Position numbers and translations under genes: made by a program. Shown piece by piece: positions 55,566 to 64,000 of a DNA stretch of 64,000 nt (its first letter is position 1; the number at the start of each line of letters is the position of its first letter). The DNA is taken from positions 269,848 through 333,847 of the forward strand of contig NW_006768808.1 of assembly GCF_000204055.1 (NCBI RefSeq). Direction: 5' to 3'. Source of the DNA: Melampsora larici-populina 98AG31. Lineage: Eukaryota; Basidiomycota; Pucciniomycetes; Pucciniales; Melampsoraceae. A model generated the notes under the pieces. It saw nothing but the letters and a program-made list of their open reading frames with translations. It did no database searches and was not told the DNA's origin.

Positions 55566-58500
55566 ATGGTACGCCGTGTACGAGTATGTCGCTCTCCCAA
55601 CGCCTCGCCTCCTGGCAAAAAGAAACGGGCATCACCAAAGCCCAAAGCTGAAGCTGAAGCGAAATTCCAGCGGGACGTACAACAAGCTCGTCAATTACTA
55701 CACGGCCTCTCAGTCTCACCCGAAGCTGGTCCCTGTACTCACGACTATGACGCTCAGTTGAATCAATTTATGCCGTATGGAGATGAAGAGCCTTCCGAAG
55801 ATGAAGAGGAAGGTGGCAACGATGACGATGGTGTTGGAAGTGGCTGGGTTAACATGAAGGATTTCGATGAGGATGGGTCAATCCGACGTTTTGTGGCCAA
55901 ACAACGAGAATATCATTATGCTCAACAACGTGACAAGCTTCGGATGCAGTGGGCCGAAATCGAAAACCAGCTGACTGCTGCTTACCTCGAATGTCAAGCT
56001 ACGACAACAAACTGGACCACCCAATTCTCATACCTTGACGACGTCAGTAAGGATTGTCAATGCGAAGTATTTCATCATCACAATATGGATCTAGTTGATA
56101 TTCTCGGTAAGTGGTGATGTATAGTTAGTTCTTCATTAATGCCTATACTGACCCTACACACGTGAACGCAGGTCGAAAATCTCAATCAGTCAAATTCTGC
56201 CGCTGCCTACCCGAACCGATACAGCTTGTCTTCCAAGGCTTTCTCCCAGCATCACCCAGTCAGCCCCGGACCGGCTTTTCCATCCGACTTTTACAACTTC
56301 ATCACCATCTCTGGCTCACGTCGGTCTGCTCAGTATCGGGATTTATCGAAGGGTTGATGAACTTCCTCGATACTAGATCTGCCAAGCCATTGAAGGCACG
56401 AGGAGGCCGTGGTACACGTCGCAATCTCACCCAACCTTTCTCGAACGCCAGCCACCTCTTCAGTCGAGTGAAAGTGTTGTCAAATCAGCTACTTCAAGAA
56501 GGTCTCCAAATGAAGCCAGCGGACGTTTGGGCTCGTCGGTGCCCTCGGTGCTTTGGTCCGGCAAAGGAAGAAGTGAAGGGTTCGACGAAGGAACCCGACG
56601 TGATCATCTGTATGGACGGCAATTTTCAACATCGCCACAACATCCTTGCCAGTAAGGATAATCCGGAGGAGACTCAATATCCATCTATATTCATCCCGCC
56701 GTCCCAAATCGCCCAGCACAACGTTTTCCTCCCTGTTGTTCCTGTAGTCAAAGATGGAGCTGAAGTAAGTACCCGTCGATTTCACTCACAGGACGTACAA
56801 ACTAACCAATTGGCCCTCAGTATCCATGTTCTGAAGCTCACAAGGCCGCCGACGACACCAGAGGCAAGTCCACATGGGATAAATGCAACAATACCGGGCT
56901 CTTCGCGGCGGCATGTCGCCACGATGTTCCCCTGGCGATGGCAAACATCTATCAAAGTGGCGAGAAGTATGTCCAAACTTCCTTTCGAACCTTTCTATCC
57001 ACCAACAATTGATTCTAGTGTTTTATGTGTAGGATGTACTATCCGTTGAGTGATTTAAAACGAATCCTGGACGACTTTCCAGATGATACGTTTGGTGTCT
57101 TATATGACATCGGTTGTCATCTTGACAAACACATCAAATTAGTAAGTTTATTCTTAATTTCCAAATTCGAATGTGATTGCTGAGTTTGATTTTACACTTC
57201 CCTATAGCATAATCTTCTACCGGAACATCGGGACCGCATCTCGCTAGGTACATCGGTCTTCCATGCCTACGTACACACATGGGCTTGTCAACTATTCTAC
57301 AACCCAAGGTACTTAGACGGTTGGGGTTTATCTGACGGCGAAGGTCTCGAACGGGATTGGTCATTCCTTGACCCCCTAATTGCAATGTTGCGAACATCAA
57401 CTCGGTTGCATCGGCTTCAAGCGATTGACTTACGATGCTTAGCTTTGGCCTTGGTACTGTTGGCGGGTACTGGGGATTGGCTTCAACGTCGATTTCGAAA
57501 ATCAACATCAACCGTCCAAGAAGCTCAACAGCAATTGATGACCCTGTGCACAGAGGCTAATCCTTACCAGCCCGGCACAAACTACAACTCAGCGTACTTT
57601 AAGACACAATGGGAAGCAGAAAGAGCAGCTAACCGCACTACCGCCAAAGACATCAAGGTGCGACAACAAATCGAACTAGGTAAACTACTTTGCCTGGAAG
57701 CAAAGATGTATGAAACATGGTAAGCATCTCCCTCTTCATCAAAATACAACACTCGACAATATTAACAGGTCACTCAAAAATATTGAAATTTCAATGCAGG
57801 GCAAATGATACGGACAACGAAGAGCACACCTTTAAACGGCTGGACGACTTTCAAACAATTGCCAAGGATATTGAGGCGCAGCGCAAGAAAGTCGGCCTTC
57901 CAGAAAGCTTATCTAGGCTACCACGTAAGTCCCTGATGGTTTTGACTATAGGTACTTTAACTTACAACTTTGCGAAATCAGCAACAGCGATTGATCTATT
58001 TCTGAAAGTTTGGTATGCGAAAACGGAGGTTAGAACACGATTTCTGGCATTACGGGCTGAGCAGAGGCCATTAGATCCCGAGAACAAGGTTGGAGGTGGC
58101 TCCAAGCTTGGTGAGCATATATCAATTTATTTCAATAAACTCAAGTTAATGAAAACTTGGTATTCCCCTAGGGCAACACGAGAAAGAACGTATAATGACT
58201 GCAATTTCGAAAAGATCGAAAACAATGAAAAAAGCCCTAGCAACTTATAACAAAGTCGCCCAACAGTTTCAGGCCGATTTTCCAGACCACCGATGTTCGC
58301 CAGTCATAGAGTATCTCGATTTGTTACAACTCGAGTCCGACGATCCCTTCTGGAATGACGGTGTCTTCACGCATTTGAACGAACCGTGGGCAGTGGATCA
58401 CAAGACTCAAATGGGGATGAGAGCTCTAGCCCGCGTGCAGCGAGGACAAGAGGAGCTTCGGAGGGTGGGTTGGGAAGTTCGGAGAGCTATGCGTTGGGCA

Positions 58501-59034
58501 ACCGAAGTACATCAGCAACTATGGACCATTCTCGACGCTCTCAATCACCCTGATGTCGATTTTCACATTTTCATCGAAGCATTTCTAACTAATGCGGTTC
58601 TTTCAAGCTCTTCCTTGCGCGCGAAGATAGTGCTAGTACGAGGGTTACTTCATACCGAATTCATCCGGGTTTTTACGTTACAAGTCAGGTGGGATAGGAA
58701 ATTGATGGAAGTTCTAATGAAGACGCCTCATCAGGTAGGCGATGATGAATTGATGACTATATGGAAGTCACAACTTTACAAGATGGCCCAGCTCCAACTC
58801 AACGGCTTTGGATCAGCAATATCAGGAGACTATGAGCATCTGATGCCTCAGATCATGGACGAAAACTTGCTAGACAGATTTGACGGAGTAGGTGTGAATG
58901 ACGGGTTCAATCAAGAACCAGGTGAGGAAGATGCGCTGTCTGATATAAATGAGGAAGATTGGCAAAATATTATTGATGAAGGTATGATGCAAAACATGTT
59001 GAATGTTGATGGGAGGAATGATGTTGAAGGATGA
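55566..59034 (+). CDS. KDZ transposase (Kyakuja-Dileera-Zisupton) with CxC domain, intact
   Basis: DNA transposase of the KDZ class, expanded in basidiomycetes and reported next to TET/JBP oxygenase genes. Eight exons: 55566-56106, 56172-56764, 56821-56966, 57033-57141, 57208-57719, 57800-57924, 57952-58110, 58172-59034. They total 3048 bases, 1015 residues, with no stop or shift. The N-terminal CxC part (FCRCLPEPIQLVFQGFLPAS) precedes the Cys-containing RRCPRCFGP. Catalytic positions: Asp ~329 in IICMDGNFQHRH, Asp ~452 in GVLYDIGCHLD, and Glu ~508 in GLSDGEGLERDWSFL, the KDZ signature. The C-terminal third is helical and ends in an acidic tail (EEDALSDINEEDWQ). ATG at 55566 starts a basic segment. 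Element ends were not found in the window. An open frame across eight exons suggests activity or recent arrival. Confidence 0.92.
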
Positions 59035-59399
59035 GGATCTGAATTTCAAGTTGTTTTTATGCAAGAATTTGTATTGTATTATATGTATTTTCATTGTTTT
59101 CTAAAAATTTTGTCTTAAGTTTGACACACGAATTACATTATATCTTTTTTGCTTTCCTTTCATACTATTTTCTGTAATTCAATATGTTCAATTTTTTAGT
59201 GAGATCTTATATATTTATGAGTGACTGTTAGAAGTTGATCAAAGTGTGACAGTGGCATTGCCCACAAGTTGAATATAGATAAGTTGTTTGCGCACGAAAA
59301 CTTTACCTTCTACATCTACATTAGTAGGTATTGTCACAGTCACACACTGTGTCAGTGTATGTATGTGAGGGAGTTGTCAACCTGGGTTTTGCACTTCCT
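59035..59399. other. KDZ 3' flank
   Basis: AT-rich 3' untranslated and flanking sequence with a partly palindromic stretch near 59331-59355 (TGTCACAGTCACACACTGTG). No gene seen. Confidence 0.4.
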
Positions 59400-61000
59400 G
59401 TGCAAAATTCAGGGTGAAGGTATGGTTTTTTGGGAAAAGTGTGATAATTGACTCACCTCAAAATTGAAAAATTTCTTACGCAGCAATACCACTATAACTC
59501 AGTTGTTCACAATGTTTGGGAGTGATATATAAATGAGGACATGTTCAGATGGGAGTTTTTGATGTTCGAGTGCAAAAATCAGGGTGAAGATGTGGTATTT
59601 TCAAAAAAGTGTGATAATAGACTCCCATTAAAATCAAAAAGTGTCATTGGGGGGGCTCTGATTAGCATATTTATGTTATCTTCACTACTTTTGGGCGGGA
59701 AATATATATGAGGACGTGTTCAGATGGTAGTTTTTGATGTTTGAGTGCAAAAATCAGGGTGAAGTTACAGGTTTTTCGAGGAGGTGTAATAATAGACCCC
59801 CCTTAAAATCAGAAAGTGTCATTGGGGGGGGGGCCTGATTAGCATATTTATGTTATCTTCACTACTTTTGGGCGGGAAATATATATGAGGAGGTGTTGAA
59901 GTATTCAATTTTGAGCTTTGAATAGCTGAAAGAGTGGGAAGATGTGGTATTTTCAAAAAAGTGTGTTAATGAACTCACTTTAAAATCCAAAAGTGTCATT
60001 GCGGGGGACTCTAAACACTATATTTGTAATGTCTTTACTATGTTTAGGAATGTTTTCCACTGGAACTGGAGCAATGATCTTGTATTTTTGGCATTTGATA
60101 CTAAAAAAGTAAGTGAAGATGTGGTATTTTTGAAAAAGTGTGTTAATGAAGTCACTTTGAAATCCAAAAGTGTCATTGGGGGAGACTCTAAACACTATAT
60201 TTGTAATGTCTTCAATGGGTTGTGGGGTGTTGTTGGTCCAAAATGTAGTCAGATTTGACCAAGTTGAAGTGTGTGACGCATGCAACATTGTCTTTCCCAT
60301 CATTTCACATCATGTTTTGGACACAAAACATCACCCAAGTGATGGAAGGAATTACAAATGTAGTGTTTGGAGCCCCCCCCAATGACACTTTTTAATTTCA
60401 AGGGGAGTCTATTATCACACTTTTTCGAAAATACCACATCTTCACTTTCTTTTTGTGCAATTAAAATGAAAAAAACACAAACAATGCCCATGCTTAAGCA
60501 TAAAACCTCACCAAACTCGTTGAGGACGTTGCAAATATGGTGTTTGGGGCTCACCCCATGATACTTTTTAATTTCAAGGGTAGTTTATTAATATACATTT
60601 TTGAAAAGTCCACGCCTTCAACTTCTTACCAGCCTTTGAAGTTCCCCTTTGGCTATCTCAACACCTCCTCATCTTCAAATCAGTCCCAAGAACCGTGAAG
60701 ACGTTACAAATATAGATATCAGAGCCTCTCCCAATGACACTTTTGGATTTCGAGGGGAGTCTATTATTACATTTTTTCGAAAATCTCATATCTTCACACT
60801 TAATTTTGCACTCGAAGTGTTAAAATGACTATTTTAACACCTCGTTTGATCTCAACCACCTCCAAAGGTGGTGAAGATCACGAAAGTATGTTAATCAGAC
60901 ACCCCCCCAATGACACGTTCTGATTTTAAGGGGGGTCTATTATTGCGCTTTTTCGAAAAACCCTCTTCATAGACCTCATTTTTGCATTCCAAATTCCAAA
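59400..61000. repeat. Mirror-symmetric array of ~176-bp repeats (large foldback structure)
   Basis: The core word GTGTCATTG starts at 59641, 59816, 59993 and 60170. Its reverse complement CAATGACAC ends at 60388, 60564 (as CATGATAC), 60740 and 60916. Spacing is 175-177 bases on both sides, and paired positions sum to 120556-120558, so the whole is a head-to-head inverted array centred near 60278, beside a GCATGC. Each unit also contains a G-run followed by CTCTGATTAGCATA or CTCTAAACACTATATTTGTA, a TTCAAAAAAGTGTGATAATA-like box, and in the left units an ATATATGAGGA-like box. A divergent outer unit lies near 59430. No protein is supported; short open frames here follow the repeat. Confidence 0.9.
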
Positions 61001-61473
61001 ACTTAATTCTTGACATATTCAATCCTCCACAAATATTTGCCTTCATTCGCGTGTTTCATGCACTACAACTTATCTTCAACCAATATAAGAAAATAAGAAA
61101 ATAAGAAAATAAGAAAAATATTACAACGTTCTGCTTTCTTTCGCGTGTTGTGTGCGTGTTTCATGTATTACAAGATACCCATAAGAACATAACTTTTGAT
61201 CTAATTGGAGTATATCATTCGAGTGATCTATTATCAAATCAAGTGTGAAATAGAAACATAACGATCATAATTCAAAACTAGGAAGCCTTATCATGTTTTA
61301 CAGGCCACAATTTATAACTTTGAAAGAAAAAGATAATAAGACAAGAATAGATAGACATTAGAATATCTTTCAAGATATATACACTACAGCCTACATAAAC
61401 CCATTTCCGAAAACCAAGACCGAACTTGTTAGATCAATAAAAAACTACCTGCTATGAATCGTAAGGTGATGTA
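61001..61473. other. AT-rich gap right of the repeat array
   Basis: Contains a short tandem run of AAAATAAG at 61087-61115 and the 3' flank of the zinc-knuckle gene. Nothing else seen. Confidence 0.45.
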
Positions 61474-62482
61474 CTAGTTGTATCCTGATTCGGGAGCCAG
61501 AGGCATGGACAGGGCCCGACGAAATGGTTCAGGCTCGCTCTCTTCTCTCTGTCTACAGGAGCAGGCCATGCATCTTTCGCAAGGGATGTGGTCTTGTCTA
61601 CATCCGACAATCCGATTAGTTACATAAGGAGGTGAAATTGATAGTAACGAAATAGCTTACTCTGGACTCCAATTAATGACTTCAGTATAATTGGCCGAGC
61701 GTAACACCACACCTACATCAGTTTCAAGCGAGTGGCCACCTCGTACCGCCCTAGTTGGTGTGGCTATGAAGTCTGAAGAAGGCATTGAAGATGGGATTTC
61801 GAAAGGATGTCGCTCTGATAGCTGATCTGAAAGCTGAGATGACGGGTTGAGAGTGTTTTGAGACACTGGAAGATAATTCGAAACAGTCTGCTGAGATGAC
61901 GGGTTAATCGTATTTTGAGACATTGGACGATAATTCGAAGAAGTCTTTGGCGTAGAACTCTGAGTTAAATCGAAGTTGAAAGTGTTTTGAGTAGAAGCCA
62001 TGGAACTCGAATTGATCACTGATCGGTAAGCGTCCGAGTTCAATGACATTGGACCCCTCAAATTGATAGCAGGACCTAGAACACCTAAATCTAATTGTTG
62101 TTGTCTGTTCCAAAAGACAAGGATCAATCAAAATCAGAGCGTGATATTCGAAGAGAAGGTAAGTCCACACTTACAATGGTTTTTTGTGGTAGGGGGGTAG
62201 TCCAAGAAGCGCTTTCATGCTGTAGAACTTCCCGTTCGGCATTCGGCGCCATTGCTCCGGACCTTCTTTACACCAGTATTCGGATGGATGAGCGCACTCC
62301 GGCTTCGTGTGATTCCACCAGCCACAGTTAAAGCACTGGTCACGAGCAAGCGCTAGAAATGGATGTGCGGTGATGGGAATTGGAACATGGTACAATTCGG
62401 AGTCTCTGCGAGTGGTCAATTGAATCGGGACATGAGTGAAGTCTGGGCGAGCGGAATGTCGGAGGGTTGATTGAGTGTTCAT
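61474..62482 (-). CDS. CCHC zinc-knuckle protein of unknown role
   Basis: Three exons (62482-62175, 62104-61661, 61597-61474) give 291 residues with consistent phases, from the ATG at 62482. A C-X2-C-X4-H-X4-C zinc knuckle is clear: CFNCGWWNHTKPEC at about residues 50-63, followed by HPSEYWCKEGPEQWRRMPNG. The middle is Ser/Gln/Asn-rich with two near-repeats (SSQQTVSNYLPVSQNTLNPS and a similar copy before it). The C-terminal exon is Cys-rich: CERCMACSCRQREESEPEPF. Zinc knuckles of this spacing bind single-stranded nucleic acid, commonly in retroelement gag proteins, but no polymerase is adjacent and the gene has introns. It may be a domesticated gag-like gene or an accessory gene of the neighbouring KDZ element. 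Confidence 0.55.
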
Positions 62483-63327
62483 AGTGTCAATGGAGATGAT
62501 TTGGATAAAAGATGAAAGATGGTTTCGATAAAAGATTAAAAAGAAAGATGAATTCGAAGACTTTGATCAAAGATGACTTCGAAGAGTTTGATAAAAGACG
62601 AATTCGAGAATAAAGATGAATGTGAAAGGTTTGATCAAAGATGAAATCGATAAGTAATAAATTGAGTTAAGCTGATGAGTATGAGAACGTCGAGGTGGTG
62701 GATGTTTGAGAAAGGGTGCTGATAGTTAGTCAATGATGGAAATGAGGTGATGTGGACTGAGCGAGTGAGAAGGAGGTGAAGAGGAGGGAGGCCTTATAAA
62801 TGGCAAAAAGGTCACCTTTGATCTTCCGATGCATCGGAAAGCAAGTCTATTGGAAGCAAAGGAATCATTTGATGATATCCTATTCCGAAGAGATATCATC
62901 AATTCAACGCGACGTGGTTGTTATTGTTATTCGATAACAGTGCAAACATATCAATTGCATTTATTTAAGCTTTCAAATCCAGATCGTGACTTGCAGCTGC
63001 ATAGTTGATTGGTTACTTGCCAACTATAGGCAATATTTATACTTCAACGTGGAAGTATAATGCTTTGTAAGATAGCATATCATACATATCAAAGTAATTT
63101 CAATCATCTGACTCGACTACAAGTCGCAAGTCTTTTGCTAACAAGGATACTCAATCAGACATTTTCATTTGGGCTGCGGCGGATTCACACTTGATATGCT
63201 TTGGTAGTTAAAAGCATAAGTTTGGTTTTGATCATTGATATCCTTCTGTAGTTACAAACATCTGTTTAAAACGCAAACAGCGTATGTATTCTTTTGTAAT
63301 TACAAGTATGGATTACATTTGATATGG
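62483..63327. other. Upstream region of the zinc-knuckle gene
   Basis: 62490-62660 carries a degenerate tandem repeat of the type GAT(G)AAAGATGA/AATTCGA(A/G)GA (about 30-base period, at least five copies) just upstream of the gene start. Further on, GATATC/CATTTGATATG words and mirrored ATAGTTG elements appear, but no gene. Confidence 0.45.
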
Positions 63328-64000
63328 TTATTGGGGGGAAGGGTTATGATTCTGTCGAGATCGATCAAATTGAGTAGTACCTTGCGTGTCTTGAGTGTTT
63401 GAGGTATTACTTGGAAGATTGAGACGAGGATCGATAAATAGGTTCTGCACAGGATCAGGCAGGCTCGAGTTGGATGTGTTTCGTTGACTGGATTGATCAG
63501 TCTTGGAATGCATACGTCGTTCTTCACGTTCTTCAAAAAATCGGGGGTTCCTATCAAGCCTGACTAATTGGATTAAGTTGTCCTTGAGGTCGGCTTCTAG
63601 AGCCAAAAGTTTCGCTCGGTTGAGGTTGATGCTGGGTTCCTTAAAGGTTTGTTCGACAGATCGGGCACCGGGAAGCAACTTCAATTGATATCCGGCGTCA
63701 TTGAGGGTAACGTCGCACTTGCTCCATGGCCAATGGCGCAGCTTAGTAGTCTCATCTGTAGAGGAATAATTAGTTCTTGCTTATGTTTTGAAATTAGCGA
63801 ATTGACTACTTACATAGATGACTGGAGAGTGACTTGACAATTCGGCTTTGAAAGGCACGCGCGCTCTCTGGTAAAGTCAAATTTAGATACAAATCATACG
63901 ATGACTTTGAGAAGAGAGAGAGTAACACATACCGGTTATGGAAGCTTTCAAATCGGTGGGTGTTTGGCCCACCAACAACCCTTGTAGTCGTGTCAGAAAG
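63328..64000 (-). CDS. Partial gene of unknown function, continues beyond the window
   Basis: The 3' part of a spliced gene on the minus strand. Readable exons: from the window edge to about 63933 (LTRLQGLLVGQTPTDLKASI), about 63870-63815 (ESARAFQSRIVKSLSSHL), and 63754-63328 (ETTKLRHWPWSKCDVTLNDA onward, stop at 63328). Introns have GTATGT and GTAAGT donors and good AG acceptors. No domain is recognised. The protein has an ordered core (LNRAKLLALEADLKDNLIQL) and a disordered tail rich in Asn, Ser and Gln. Same strand and spacing as the zinc-knuckle gene, so the two may belong to one accessory unit. The 5' part lies outside the window. Confidence 0.5.

Noticed and set aside
59944..60561. Open frames of 60-107 codons on both strands inside the repeat array
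   Set aside because: They repeat the same peptide (SVIGGDSKHYICNV-like) because the DNA repeats every ~176 bases. Both strands give similar peptides owing to the inverted symmetry; no independent coding evidence.
1..64000. CRISPR arrays, bacterial operons, ribosome binding sites, rRNA or tRNA genes
   Set aside because: Gene structure is eukaryotic; I saw no tRNA or rRNA signature on reading, although a tRNA scan was not run.

Overview
The window is eukaryotic nuclear DNA, most probably from a rust fungus (Pucciniales, Basidiomycota). Genes are split by many 50-100 nt introns with GTAAGT-type donors. Recognisable fungal housekeeping genes are interleaved with KDZ, hAT, PIF/Harbinger, Tc1-like and retroelement sequence of the kinds abundant in rust genomes. 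The genus is inferred from style only.

Layout. 0-1.4 kb: an intact four-exon Tc1/mariner-IS630 transposase. 2.1-5.6 kb: convergent AHA1-type Hsp90 co-chaperone (with an unusual C-terminal membrane segment) and a DNAJC9-type J protein. 7.8-15 kb: a tandem pair of 14-exon glycoside hydrolase 5 (mannanase-like) genes without signal peptides. Both copies keep reading frame only if one intron uses a GC donor. 16-18.6 kb: RAD7 (LRR nucleotide-excision-repair protein). 19.4-21 kb: eIF2B alpha (GCN3). 21.5-23.1 kb: DUF3429/TMEM69-type mitochondrial membrane protein.

23.1-34.2 kb is a transposon nest. A decayed retroelement (reverse transcriptase/RNase H, minus strand) lies between a hAT element with exact ends and an 8-bp target duplication and a PIF/Harbinger element with 72-bp terminal repeats and a 3-bp duplication. 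The hAT and Harbinger transposases carry inactivating lesions, but the Harbinger partner protein is open.

36.8-54.4 kb is mostly host genes: a C2H2 transcription factor, a DH-PH-FYVE RhoGEF (Don1/FGD-like), an F-box-like protein, an HYPK-type UBA protein, phosphoserine aminotransferase (SER1) and a disordered protein. A 586-bp foldback element with a 9-bp target duplication sits about 120 bp upstream of the HYPK-type gene. 44.8-48.8 kb is gene-poor.

55.6-64 kb is accessory DNA. It holds an intact 1015-residue KDZ transposase, then a mirror-symmetric array of eight ~176-bp repeats centred near 60278, then a CCHC zinc-knuckle gene and a partial unknown gene, both on the minus strand. This last block is the least explained part of the window.

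Exon boundaries were placed by eye from splice signals, reading phase and protein-family conservation. For most genes the joined exons sum to a multiple of three. Nothing was checked against databases or RNA.
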